From Paenibacillus hamazuiensis (GTDB taxonomy: Bacteria; Bacillota; Bacilli; Paenibacillales; NBRC-103111): DNA of 64,000 nucleotides. The DNA is taken from the NCBI RefSeq assembly GCF_023276405.1, contig NZ_JALRMO010000001.1, positions 2,480,001 to 2,544,000 of the forward strand. Direction: 5' to 3'. Made by a program: the position numbers and the translations under genes. The notes beneath the pieces were generated by a model that made no database searches, was not told the origin of the DNA, and saw only the letters and a program-made list of their open reading frames with translations. This document shows positions 32,644 to 41,814 of the stretch, piece after piece (the first letter of the stretch is position 1; each line of letters starts with the position of its first letter).

Positions 32644-32950
32644 AAGCTGGGCCCCTATCCATTATTTTTATAAAATCGTTCGTTGTTGTGTAGAGTATAA
32701 CATAAGAATAATCGTTTGAGTATACATTTATTTTATTTTTTATTTTATTTATGATCGTTTATGTTTTTTTCAAACAAAACAATTGCTCCAGACCTATGGT
32801 CTGGAGCTGCGTCAATCCAATTTCATATTAAGCCAGATGAATGTCCATTCGGCAAACCGACTTATTTCACGCAGGATGTTGTCTGGAATTAAAGCTGTTT
32901 ATAATAAAGTCTTTTAATTTTGATAATAAAGTTTTTTAAAAATGCGGCCC
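32644..32950. other. Promoter region and hairpin upstream of the sugar-ABC operon
   Basis: AT-rich DNA without genes. A strong hairpin at 32785-32807 has ten-base arms (GCTCCAGACC / GGTCTGGAGC) around a TAT loop, with only a weak T-rich tail leftwards. The rest probably holds the leftward operon promoter; I see no clear operator. Confidence 0.45.
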
Positions 32951-32957
32951 TTTTCGA

Positions 32958-32986
32958 TTGACGAATTAGGACGATCGTGCTAATAT
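32958..32986 (+). promoter_or_regulatory. SigA-type promoter of the Old Yellow Enzyme-tetR-tag operon
   Basis: TTGACG at 32958-32963 and TAATAT at 32981-32986 with a 17-nt spacer. The spacer is filled by the first TetR-type operator. Confidence 0.75.
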
Positions 32987-33014
32987 TGAACTAAATTGGA
33001 CGATCGTCCTAATT
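32966..33014 (+). promoter_or_regulatory. Two tandem TetR-type operators
   Basis: Two copies of a palindrome with core GGACGATCGTCC-like symmetry: 32966-32983 (TTAGGACGATCGTGCTAA) lies between the -35 and -10, and 32994-33014 (TTGGACGATCGTCCTAA centre) lies just after the start point. Their centres are about 29 bp apart. Occupation by the TetR protein encoded in the same operon would block transcription. Confidence 0.78.
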
Positions 33015-33047
33015 TTGTTGCAAACTTTGAAGGAGATGTGATCGTGA

Positions 33048-34130
33048 ATGTCAAAAGATGTATTTGAGCCTGTTCAACTGGGTGATCTGACTTTGGCTAA
33101 TCGGATGGTCATGGCACCGATGACTCGTAATCGTGCTGATGCAAACGGGGTTGTGCCCCCAATGATGGTGACCTACTATCAACAACGCGCCAGTGCTGGT
33201 CTCATCATCACTGAGTCTGTACCCGTTTCACCTGAGGCGGTCGGCTACCCGTTCACCCCGGGGATCTATACGGAAACCCAAGCTGTTAGCTGGCTCCGAG
33301 TGACCGATGCGGTGCACTCGGCCGGCGGCCGAATCTTTCTTCAGCTGCAGCATTGCGGGCGTATCTCCCACCCAAGCTTACAGCCGGACAATGCGACGCC
33401 AGTGGCTCCATCGGCGCTGCGGCCGGAGGGACAAGTCTTTACATATACTGGATTGCATAATTTTGTGACGCCACGCGCACTTGAGACCTCCGAAATTCCG
33501 AAGATTGTAGCTCAGTTCAAACACGCCGCCGAGATGGCCAAACATGCGGGCTTTGATGGCGTGGAGGTGCACGGCGCCAACGGTTATGTGATCGATCAAT
33601 TCCTCCGCGACGGCAGCAACCACCGCGCTGACGCGTATGGAGGCAACGTGCAGAATCGTATGCGTTTGTTGAACGAAGTCCTCGATACGGTATGCGAGGT
33701 GTGGCCTGCGCAGCGCGTAGGTGTTCGCTTGACCCCGGAAAATCGGTTCAACTCCATGTCGGATTCCAACCCGCAGACGCACTTCTCGTATTTCGTCGAA
33801 CAGTTGAGTTCGCGCGATTTGGCGTATTTGCATGTGCTCGAAGGTGATATGATGACGAAGAACAGTGAGTTGGACTATCTCGCCTTGCGTTCGAAGTATT
33901 CTGGACTGTATATTGCTAATAATGGCTATGACTTGGTACGTGCCCAAACGGCAGTACGTAGTGGCGCCGCAGACTTGGTTGCTTTTGGGACTCCGTTCTT
34001 GGCCAATCCGGATCTGGTGAAGCGCTATCGGGAGGGTCTGCCATTAAATGAAGCTGATCGGGCCACGTTTTACCAAGGCGGCGAAGCTGGTTACATCGAC
34101 TATTCCTTTTACCGCGATGAGAAAGCATAA
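33048..34130 (+). CDS. nemA: Old Yellow Enzyme-family alkene reductase (NemA-like)
   Basis: A 360-residue FMN-dependent reductase of the NemA/OYE family that reduces electrophilic alkenes and nitro esters with NADPH. VMAPMTRNRAD at the N terminus, QLQHCGRISHPS, and the active-site HGANGYVIDQFLRDGSN (with the substrate-binding His/Asn pair) are diagnostic, and YSGLYIANNGYDL sits near the phosphate site. It heads an operon with its likely repressor and a DNA glycosylase, behind two palindromic operators. The arrangement mirrors NemR-NemA: reactive electrophiles induce their own detoxification. Confidence 0.9.
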   Translation: MSKDVFEPVQLGDLTLANRMVMAPMTRNRADANGVVPPMMVTYYQQRASAGLIITESVPVSPEAVGYPFTPGIYTETQAVSWLRVTDAVHSAGGRIFLQLQHCGRISHPSLQPDNATPVAPSALRPEGQVFTYTGLHNFVTPRALETSEIPKIVAQFKHAAEMAKHAGFDGVEVHGANGYVIDQFLRDGSNHRADAYGGNVQNRMRLLNEVLDTVCEVWPAQRVGVRLTPENRFNSMSDSNPQTHFSYFVEQLSSRDLAYLHVLEGDMMTKNSELDYLALRSKYSGLYIANNGYDLVRAQTAVRSGAADLVAFGTPFLANPDLVKRYREGLPLNEADRATFYQGGEAGYIDYSFYRDEKA

Positions 34131-34178
34131 GCAAGTCGACTGGCCTTGGAAGTGTGGTCGGCTATGGAGGTGTTAGAC

Positions 34179-34802
34179 ATGAAGGGTAAATCAACTCGCG
34201 AGCACATCGTCGAATCGGCCGACCGTCTATTCTATCAGCGAGGTTATGAACATACATCGATTGCGGATATTGCCGATTCCGTTCAAATTTCTAAGGGGAA
34301 CTTCACTTATCACTTCAAATCGAAGGATGAAATTCTGTCTGCCGTGATCCAATTGCGACTGGAGAACACCCGGAACATGCTCGTCCAATGGGAAGATGAA
34401 GGTGAGCGGCCCGAGGAACGTATCAAGAGCTTTATCAACATTCTGATCGCGAACCAAACTGATATTAAAATGTACGGTTGCCCAGTAGGTACGCTGTGCA
34501 CGGAACTGGCGAAGCTGAATCATGCCTCAAAAGCGGAGGCGAACGAGCTATTTTCCCTGTTTCGGGCCTGGTTGAGCCGGCAGTTCGCGTTTCTCGGCCT
34601 CGAAGCAAACGCCGACGAGCTGGCGATGCATCTCCTCGCCCGAAGCCAAGGGGTCGCCACGCTGGCGCAAGCGTTTCAGGATGAGAGTTTCATCAAGCAC
34701 GAGGTCGAGCTGATGTGTGACTGGTTGAGCCGTATGGCGAGCGCCGCGCAGCTTACGAACGAATCGGGAGGGACCAATGAACGCGACGATTGTTGGACAT
34801 GA
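34179..34802 (+). CDS. TetR-family repressor (NemR-like position)
   Basis: A 207-residue regulator with an N-terminal helix-turn-helix (STREHIVESADRLFYQRG, then ISKGNFTYHFKSKDE) and a ligand-binding helical domain. Two cysteines in KMYGCPVGTLCTELAKL are placed where electrophile-sensing could occur, as in NemR-type regulators; this is inference. GGAGGTG precedes the ATG at 34179. It overlaps the start of the tag gene by 26 nt. It probably binds the tandem palindromes at 32966-33014 and represses the whole operon. Confidence 0.85.
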   Translation: MKGKSTREHIVESADRLFYQRGYEHTSIADIADSVQISKGNFTYHFKSKDEILSAVIQLRLENTRNMLVQWEDEGERPEERIKSFINILIANQTDIKMYGCPVGTLCTELAKLNHASKAEANELFSLFRAWLSRQFAFLGLEANADELAMHLLARSQGVATLAQAFQDESFIKHEVELMCDWLSRMASAAQLTNESGGTNERDDCWT

Positions 34803-35403
34803 TGGTAAACTGCGCTGCCGCTGGTGCGGGGCCGCGCCGGAGTTTCTTCATTATCACGATACTGAATGGGGATTTCCGGTCAGAGACGATCAGCGGTTGT
34901 TCGAGAAATTGAGTTTGGAGGGTTTCCAATCTGGACTGAGTTGGCGCACCATACTTGCGAAACGCGAGAACTTCCGTGCGGCGTTCCATAATTTCGACTT
35001 CGATCGAATCGCAAACTATACGGAGCGTGACCTCGACCGTCTGCTCGAGGATGAAGGCATCGTCCGACATCGCGGTAAGATTGAGGCGGTTATTAACAAT
35101 GCGCAGCGGGCGCAGGAGCTCATCAAACGGGAAGGCTCGCTGGCCGCCTTCATTTGGCGGTACGAGCCAGGCCGGAGTCAGTTGGCAAAGCCGCAGACCG
35201 CATCGATCTCAGCGCAATCGACCGCGCTGTCGAAGGAGCTCAAAAAGCAGGGCTGGAAATTCGTAGGACCAACTACGGTGTATGCCTTTATGCAAGCGAT
35301 GGGGTTGATCAACGATCATGTCGAGGATTGCGCGATCCGGGTAAAGGTTGAGGCCGCGCGCCAACATTTCCAGCGTCCAGGAGAAGCTATTGGCAGTCTA
35401 TGA
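34777..35403 (+). CDS. tag: DNA-3-methyladenine glycosylase I
   Basis: A 208-residue base-excision enzyme that removes 3-methyladenine from alkylated DNA. The zinc-binding cysteines and histidines of Tag proteins are present: the RCRWCG stretch and HDTEWG near the N terminus, and INDHVEDC near the C terminus. The catalytic pocket region FEKLSLEGFQSGLSW is intact. Sharing an operon with an electrophile-inducible reductase makes sense, since the same reactive compounds can alkylate DNA. Confidence 0.9.
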   Translation: MNATIVGHDGKLRCRWCGAAPEFLHYHDTEWGFPVRDDQRLFEKLSLEGFQSGLSWRTILAKRENFRAAFHNFDFDRIANYTERDLDRLLEDEGIVRHRGKIEAVINNAQRAQELIKREGSLAAFIWRYEPGRSQLAKPQTASISAQSTALSKELKKQGWKFVGPTTVYAFMQAMGLINDHVEDCAIRVKVEAARQHFQRPGEAIGSL

Positions 35404-35482
35404 GCCGTACTATTAAAGTTAGAATGTCATCGTTATTCTAACGGGTGGTTAGTTCAATGATTTTAAATAACTTTATTTCTGA

Positions 35483-35521
35483 CCCGGCCGGCCTCATAGG
35501 CCGGGTTTACTGCTTTTTTTT
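35483..35521. terminator. Terminator between tag and the orphan ABC ATPase gene
   Basis: CCCGGCC and GGCCGGG arms around a nine-base loop, followed by a T-run reaching 35524. It would end the rightward operon; leftward transcripts meet the complementary A-rich sequence first, so it acts mainly on the plus strand. Confidence 0.75.
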
Positions 35522-35548
35522 TTGCGACCATTTTAAACAACTTTATTA

Positions 35549-37036
35549 TCAGACAGCACCGGAGGCATAGTATAAGATCTGTTCCTGCGTGGCCTCTTCG
35601 CGCTCGAATATTTTACGGATTTCTCCGTTATACATAACGAAAATCCGGTCCGACATGCCCATGATTTCGGGCAAATCGGATGAAATGATGATGATCGAAG
35701 CGCCGGACAATACCATTTCGTTCATAATGTTATAAATGTCCGATTTGGAGCCGATATCGATTCCGGCCGTCGGTTCGTCGATGATCAGCACGTGAGCTCC
35801 GGCAAACAGCCATTTGGCGAAGACGATCTTCTTCTGTTTTCCCCCGCTCAAATTGCCGACGAGCTCGTTCTCGTCCGCCGCAATCTCCAGCCTTTCAATA
35901 AACTCCTTGGCAAAGCCCGTTTCCTTGGCGTCATTCAAGAAGCCGGCGCGCGACACTCTTCCGAGATTGGTTAACGTAATATTCTCCGAGATGGGCGCAT
36001 CCGCGATCAACCCTTCCTCCGTGTTGATCCCCGTCACATAGCACAATCCGTTCGTCTTAGCGATATGAGGCGTCATGGAGCGGAACGATTTGCCGCGAAT
36101 CGTAATGCTCCCCTCGTATGGGCCATTAATGCCGAATAATACTTTGGCCAGCGTCCGTCTTCCCGCCCCGCTAAGGCCGGTCAGTCCGATAATCTCGCCC
36201 TGTCTGATGTCAAAATTAATATTCCGGATGCGCCCCTGAAAGTAAAGATTTTCCACCCGCATGATTTCTTTGCCTTTCTTGACATTCAGCTTCGGGTACC
36301 GGTCCCTCAGGTCTTTGCCGGCCATCGCTTTGACGATTTCATTGATCTCGACCTCGCCGACGGGACACGTCTGGATGACTTCGCCGTCTCTTATGACGGT
36401 TACCCGATCCGCGATTTGCTTGATCTCCTCAAGTCGGTGAGAGATGTAAACGATCGTTACCCCAAGCTGCTTAAGATGGCGGATAACGCCGAACAGCAGC
36501 TCGATTTCCCGCTCAGTCAAAGCAGCTGTAGGCTCATCCATAATCATAATTTTGGCCTGCCGGGATAACGCCTTGATGATCTCCACAAACTTTTGCTGTC
36601 CGACGCTGAGCGATTTGACCGACGCTTTCGAATCGATGTTCAGACCGAACATATCCAAATACCGGCGGGTTTCGGCATAAGCCTGGTCCCAATGAATGAA
36701 CCGGCTCCACTTCTTCAGCGGTTCTCGGCCTATGTAAACGTTTTCGGTAATGTTCAAATCTTGGAACAGCCTGATTTCTTGATAAATCATGGCGATGCCA
36801 AGATCCTGCGCCTGCCTCGGGCTCTGGATCGTCACCTTTTCCCCGCCGATGATGATGTCGCCTTCGTCGGGCATGAACAAGCCCGCCAATATTTTCATCA
36901 GCGTCGTCTTCCCGGCCCCGTTCTCCCCGATTAAGGCGTGAACCTCACCACGGTCCGCGCTGAACCGGATGCGGCTGAGCACGGTATTGTCTCCAAAGCT
37001 TTTGGTGATGTCCTTCATTTGCAGGAAATGTTCCAC
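35549..37036 (-). CDS. Orphan sugar ABC ATP-binding protein, duplicated NBD
   Basis: About 495 residues, with two fused RbsA-like nucleotide-binding domains. The first has GENGAGKTTL, LSVGQQKFVE and IMIMDEPT. The second has GLSGAGRRTL, LSGGKQKKIV and VLIIDEPT. It has no adjacent permease or binding protein, which is unusual for this class. GTG at 37036 with AAGAGGCG upstream is the favoured start; ATG at 37069 in the same frame is the alternative. It is co-directional with the DeoR gene upstream. It may serve permeases elsewhere, or be what remains of an operon cut by the nemA-tetR-tag block. Confidence 0.82.
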   Translation of the reverse strand: MEHFLQMKDITKSFGDNTVLSRIRFSADRGEVHALIGENGAGKTTLMKILAGLFMPDEGDIIIGGEKVTIQSPRQAQDLGIAMIYQEIRLFQDLNITENVYIGREPLKKWSRFIHWDQAYAETRRYLDMFGLNIDSKASVKSLSVGQQKFVEIIKALSRQAKIMIMDEPTAALTEREIELLFGVIRHLKQLGVTIVYISHRLEEIKQIADRVTVIRDGEVIQTCPVGEVEINEIVKAMAGKDLRDRYPKLNVKKGKEIMRVENLYFQGRIRNINFDIRQGEIIGLTGLSGAGRRTLAKVLFGINGPYEGSITIRGKSFRSMTPHIAKTNGLCYVTGINTEEGLIADAPISENITLTNLGRVSRAGFLNDAKETGFAKEFIERLEIAADENELVGNLSGGKQKKIVFAKWLFAGAHVLIIDEPTAGIDIGSKSDIYNIMNEMVLSGASIIIISSDLPEIMGMSDRIFVMYNGEIRKIFEREEATQEQILYYASGAV

Positions 37037-37133
37037 CTGTTCGCCTCTTTTCTTCCGGAACTTGTTCATTTAGGTGACGCTCGCGTCAACTGGTGTATGC
37101 CTTCAATTCCCCGCGCTTGAACACGCTTTTTTA

Positions 37134-37913
37134 TTATTCAAGCTCGAACGTGGTATACAGCTTGACCGCCTGTTCGAAAAAGTGCTTTTTATACTCGGAC
37201 GGAATTTGTTTATTGGTGATCACTTTGCTGGCCAGCGATAAGTCTCCGAGCTTCGCAAAGCCGATCGCGCCGAATTTCGTATAATCTGCGGCAATGACAA
37301 TATCGCTCGAAATTTTCATCACCTCTTGCAAAACCATCACTTCCTCATAGCTTCCCACCGTGTAACCGGAGTCAAAATGGACGCCTTTCACCGATATAAA
37401 CGCTTTATTGATAAAAATGCCGGTGAGCGTCTGCATCGTAAAACCGCCCGTCAGCATCGACGAGGACGGCCTTAAATCGCCGCCGGTTACGACCACCTTG
37501 ATGCCGATGCTTTCATTTAACATAAGCGCGATATATAGGTCATTGGTGACGACGGTCAGCCGTTTGTCCTTCAGGTTGCGCGCAATCTCCAGACAAGTGG
37601 TGCCGGGGCTGAGGTAGATCGCTTCCCCGTCCTCGACCATTTGAGCCGCTATTTTGCCGATCATCCGCTTTTCTTCGGCTATTTTGTCATCCGTTTCACT
37701 TGCATTCGTAGCAGGCTGAGCCTGCAGCAGGTTTTCATTCAATACCGCTCCGCCGTACGTCTTAAGCAGTACGCCCATCTGTTCCAGCTTATCGAGGTCC
37801 CGGCGAATCGTGACTTCCGTAACGGAAAACAGCTCGCTCAGCTCGTAGACATCGACCCGCTTTTTTTTAAACAGCAGCTCTTTGATTTTATTCAGTCTTT
37901 CAATGGGAAACAT
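37134..37913 (-). CDS. DeoR-family transcriptional regulator
   Basis: A 259-residue DeoR/GlpR-type repressor. The N-terminal winged helix contains LSELFSVTEVTIRRDLDKLE, and the C-terminal DeoRC sugar-phosphate sensor has YLSPGTTCLEIA and VVTNDLYIALML followed by VTGGDLRPSSSML. The effector would be a sugar phosphate. It lies 97 nt upstream of the orphan ABC ATPase gene and probably controls it. Confidence 0.87.
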   Translation of the reverse strand: MFPIERLNKIKELLFKKKRVDVYELSELFSVTEVTIRRDLDKLEQMGVLLKTYGGAVLNENLLQAQPATNASETDDKIAEEKRMIGKIAAQMVEDGEAIYLSPGTTCLEIARNLKDKRLTVVTNDLYIALMLNESIGIKVVVTGGDLRPSSSMLTGGFTMQTLTGIFINKAFISVKGVHFDSGYTVGSYEEVMVLQEVMKISSDIVIAADYTKFGAIGFAKLGDLSLASKVITNKQIPSEYKKHFFEQAVKLYTTFELE

Positions 37914-38145
37914 CGGATAGCTCCTGTGTGAATCGCCGATTTTTTAACTATTATAGCATAAGTCATGTCGCTTTGTGTTTTTTTATGTTCGATACGTAAA
38001 TGAAAGTGATCGTTGCCCAATCGAGCTCAGCCCGGCCATTCCGCTGTCCGATGCGCTGCCAGTGCAGCCGTGGCGGCGTCGCGATAGGAATCGCGAGAGC
38101 GAAGCCTATCGCCGACAGATCGCCAATTCTACGCCGAAAACCATT
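37914..38145. other. Intergenic stretch with hairpin
   Basis: No gene. A hairpin at 38081-38112 has GCGATAGG / CCTATCGC arms. There is no T-run. It lies past the stop of the repeat protein gene to the right and may be part of its 3' end. Confidence 0.35.
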
Positions 38146-39730
38146 TTAGTATCCGCCTTTTGGATTTTTGAACCGCAATACTCCAAGTTCCGCATTTTCT
38201 GTTCGAAACTTGAAATATAGATAATAATTACCGGCTTCATATCCGACTACATATTCCTCTATGCCGGCTTCGTTTGGCCCTTCATAGTTCGGTTTGCCCA
38301 AAAGTTCTTTTATTTTGGCTCCAGGCGTTTCGATTTTGACGTCGATGACATGGACACGATCATCCCGCTCGTTTAAGTAGAAGAAGCAATTTCCATACTT
38401 TAAATATTCTCCATCTTGGATGCCGATTTCATCTGGCTCGCCCAATAATCGAATCAAGTCTTGTTTGGAATTCCCTAGAGCCACATCAATTCCTTTGAGT
38501 TTTCCTTGACTTGCAGTGGAAATGAAGTCAGGATCAAGTTTTGGTTTAAATCTTTCCCGCTCCGTTTGATCAATTGGCTCTTCTTTCGTCGGGGGTTCTG
38601 TTTCGGTTAATGCCAAGACTTTACCGGTCACGGCGTCTATAAACACGATCATTTTGTTTTCGGCCGGGTAAACGGCGATCACCTTCCAAACCGCGCGGTT
38701 TTCTTTTGATATTTCGTCTTGAAAATCTCTTAGAAATTCAGCGTTCCACTGCGGATTGTTTACGGAGTCCATTTGTTTGGCGATTTTTATAGCGGCTTCT
38801 TTGTCAAGATATTGGTCATTTATTAATGACTTGATCCATGCATTTCCTTGCCAGCTATGAATGTGAAACCATTGTTCGCCGTCCGGAGATACCCATTTTT
38901 CAAAGGCTTTCACCGTTTGAGGAGCAATAGCGCCCATACTGATTTTCGTAAACGTTCGGATATTTCCGTAACGGTGTAACCGTGTGAAATTCAACGGATT
39001 CGTCCGTCCTATGAATGTTCTCCGGTTCCGAAAATTTCTTGTTTATCCATGTCTCCTCGCCGGATGCGGTTCTCACGTGGTACCAGTCGTTGTATTTTTC
39101 GAAAGAGGTGACGATTTGCGGCTGAAGCACTCCATTATCGCCATCGTAAGGAACCGGAAGATCGAATTTTGAGGTAGTTGTCGACAAAGCGATTTGCTCA
39201 TTTACAATTGTTACAGGGAATGAGTGGTTCTCCGCATCAATTAGCCATTTTTCACCTGCCCACGTTTCGGCAAGATAACTGCTTTGAAATTTATTTTGGT
39301 AGCGTGCGACGATGCGCACGGTTTGTGGCGAAAGAGCAAGCTCGGTTGCGCTGTCCGAAAAAGGCGAGTCATTTAAACGCGTTTCTTTACTCAGCCATAT
39401 ACCCATGTCGGTTTTCTGAATAAAGCCCATCCGCCGAAGTTCCAAATGAATCCATTGGTCAGCACCCATCCAAGTTTGTACTTTGAACCATTTTTTGTCT
39501 GTATCTTTTTGAAAGGTAAGCCAATTCCCCTCGGCACCGATAACTTGGAGATTCTGGGGTGCAAGCGCGCCTATTGGCTCTATCGTCTCGTCGGGGGCAG
39601 TGTAGATCGGCGTTTCTTCCAAAAGAGTGATTACCGTTGACAATTTGCTTGGTTCTGGTATAGCTTCCGCAACCTTAAGTTGTAAACAAAACAAAACGGC
39701 GGCAAACAGCAATATTAACTTTTTTTTCAA
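38146..39730 (-). pseudogene. Secreted SH3-like repeat protein with DUF4309-like end, frameshifted
   Basis: Two overlapping leftward frames together describe one protein of roughly 525 residues. The first frame (39730 to about 38950) starts at a TTG, has a signal peptide ending near VAEA, and contains three or four SH3-like repeats of about 65 residues, each with a PQ-turn and a WF/WI ending. The second frame (about 38955 to 38146) finishes the fourth repeat (GAIAPQTVKAFEKWVS) and continues into a YjgB/DUF4309-like domain. The frame switch lies at about 38945-38965 and needs a single-base change. A run of twelve C residues sits just before the start. Either a decayed gene, a sequencing error or a phase-variable gene. 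Confidence 0.6.
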
Positions 39731-39735
39731 AACAA

Positions 39736-39747
39736 CCCCCCCCCCCC
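39736..39747 (-). repeat. Homopolymer of 12 G (minus strand) at the ribosome-binding position
   Basis: Twelve consecutive C residues on the plus strand. In the transcript of the repeat protein this is a G12 tract ending five bases before the TTG start codon, so it both supplies and spaces the Shine-Dalgarno sequence. Such tracts are prone to slippage. Confidence 0.7.
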
Positions 39748-39911
39748 TTAAATTAATACCTAATACTTTCGAGGCATTTACCACGTTATCCTGCCAGTTA
39801 CTTCAATGGGATATACCTAGGAAAAAATAAGCCATAGCAGGAGTATTGAATGTAAGTGTTGAATCCATGTAGAAAGATTATCCAAATGTCGAAAAAAGAG
39901 GGCTGGTTACG

Positions 39912-41792
39912 ATGAAACGAAGCAATATATGCCGATTCACAATGACTTTACTTTTCTTGCTCTTGTTTACATTCCCTTTGTACAACGGATATGCAGCAGC
40001 TTCTGATAATCCGGTGGAAGTCTACGCCGATGGATACCGCGTTCCGTTCACTCAGCCGCCGTTTTTGGAGGATGGGGTGGTTTGGGGGGAGCTGCTGCCT
40101 TTTTTGGAGACCGTTGGGATGCAAACTGAATGGGAAGCCGAGACGCAAATGGTCACGGCCACTTATAAAGGTAGTTTGATCGAATTGAACGTAAATTCAT
40201 CCGAAATCAAAATTTTTGGCTATTCGAAGCCTCTGGCATTTGTTCCTAGAGTGATCAATGACGCGGTGTTCGTCCCATTAAAGCCTTTTGTAGAAGTTTT
40301 GGGTGAAGTATCCTGGGTTGAAAGTGACAATCGCATCAAAATTGTATTCGACAAAGGTTATCCCACTTACGTGGCTGCCAAGAACAACGATTTGGAGCAA
40401 GCCACGTATTCGTTAAGTCACCGCGGAGGAGCCAATTTTGTCAATCGAGACGACGGGTCGACAACTTTGTCTTGGGCCATGCATCATAAAAATACAGAAA
40501 TGATCGATCTGCTGCTTCAGTACGGTGCGGATCCGAATCACGAAATAGCCGTCTCCGGCGAATCTGTCAGCCCCTTGGAAGCTGCTGTCATGGACAAAGA
40601 TCCGAAGCTCGTGCAGCTACTGTTGGAGTACGGAGCGGATGTAACCTCCTCGGATCGGGAAGGCACTGCTCTGGATTTGGCCAGAATAACTGGGCAAAAA
40701 GCTGTCAGCGAATCCGACAAACAAAAAATGCAGCAAATCATCGCTTTGCTTCAGAGGCAGCAGGAGGTCGTTTCATTGGCCGATCAAAGGGTACTTATCC
40801 CTTACAACGCTGGCGGAAAGATGAACCTGTTCAAAGGGGAATATGGTCACTGGGGATACTTCGATCAAACCGGTAAAAAAGCGATAAGGCCAAAATTCGC
40901 TCTAGCTTATCCTTTTTCAGAAGGGCTTGCCTATGCGGTAAGCAAGGATTTATCACAGGCGGGTTATATCGACCGGACCGGTAAATTCGTTATTACACTT
41001 GATTTAAGCGCTAGACTATATGCAGGAGATTTTAAAGAAGGGCTGGCTGCTGTCAGAAAGGATGGAAAGTGGGGGTTTATCGATAGGCAAGGCAACTTTG
41101 TCATTGCTCCGAAGTATGAGATTGTGTTTCCTTTCTCAGAGGGCTTGGCGCGGTTCGCAATAAATAACAAAGTAGGATTTATTAACCGCTCCGGAGAAGA
41201 GGTAATAGAGCCTAAATACACATCGGCTTCTGAATTCCTTAATGGAATGGCGCATGTGGAAGGGGACGAGAGAGGCTTTATCAACACGAAGGGCGAACTC
41301 GTTATTGATTTCGAACAATTGGGACTATCCGTAGCGGGAGGATTTTTCGGGGAATATGCGCCGGTTTTCAAAAATGGCAAAGCCGGGTACATTAACAAGC
41401 AAGGCGAATTTGCGATCCCTCCCATTTATTACGGCGCCGGTAACTTTCGAGAAGGCCTTGCCGCAGTTACATTCGATGGGAAGTCCTACGGTTACATCGA
41501 CAAATCGGCTCAAATGGTCATAACGCCACAGTATGATTTTGCAGCTCCGTTCCGTAACGGCCAAGCGTTAGTTAAAGTGAATGGAAAATGGGGCTTTATC
41601 AATCCTAAAGGCGAAACGATTGTATCGCCAAGTTTTGATGGTTTCGATGGAATACTGGGCGCTGGTCCATTATGGCGGCATGACGCTTTTTCAGACGAAG
41701 CTGATGGCATGGCCATACTACGCAAAAGCGATCAAACCTTTTATGTACTTCCGGATGGTAAAATCATTGAATTTTCCAAAACAGTGGAATGA
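39912..41792 (+). CDS. Secreted protein: copper amine oxidase-N stalk, ankyrin and WG repeats
   Basis: A 626-residue exported protein with three different modules. A signal peptide ends near YAAA (about 30). Residues about 35-155 match the Cu_amine_oxidN1 stalk domain common in Paenibacillus surface proteins. Residues about 155-290 contain ankyrin repeats (EMIDLLLQYGADPNHEI, then LVQLLLEYGADVTSSD). Residues about 310-610 carry at least six WG repeats (for example GKWGFIDRQGNFVIAPKY and GKAGYINKQGEFAIP). The combination suggests protein-protein binding at the cell surface. AGAGGG lies before the start. Unknown role. Confidence 0.82.
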   Translation: MKRSNICRFTMTLLFLLLFTFPLYNGYAAASDNPVEVYADGYRVPFTQPPFLEDGVVWGELLPFLETVGMQTEWEAETQMVTATYKGSLIELNVNSSEIKIFGYSKPLAFVPRVINDAVFVPLKPFVEVLGEVSWVESDNRIKIVFDKGYPTYVAAKNNDLEQATYSLSHRGGANFVNRDDGSTTLSWAMHHKNTEMIDLLLQYGADPNHEIAVSGESVSPLEAAVMDKDPKLVQLLLEYGADVTSSDREGTALDLARITGQKAVSESDKQKMQQIIALLQRQQEVVSLADQRVLIPYNAGGKMNLFKGEYGHWGYFDQTGKKAIRPKFALAYPFSEGLAYAVSKDLSQAGYIDRTGKFVITLDLSARLYAGDFKEGLAAVRKDGKWGFIDRQGNFVIAPKYEIVFPFSEGLARFAINNKVGFINRSGEEVIEPKYTSASEFLNGMAHVEGDERGFINTKGELVIDFEQLGLSVAGGFFGEYAPVFKNGKAGYINKQGEFAIPPIYYGAGNFREGLAAVTFDGKSYGYIDKSAQMVITPQYDFAAPFRNGQALVKVNGKWGFINPKGETIVSPSFDGFDGILGAGPLWRHDAFSDEADGMAILRKSDQTFYVLPDGKIIEFSKTVE

Positions 41793-41814
41793 CGGCTTTC
41801 CGACGTTCTCCACC

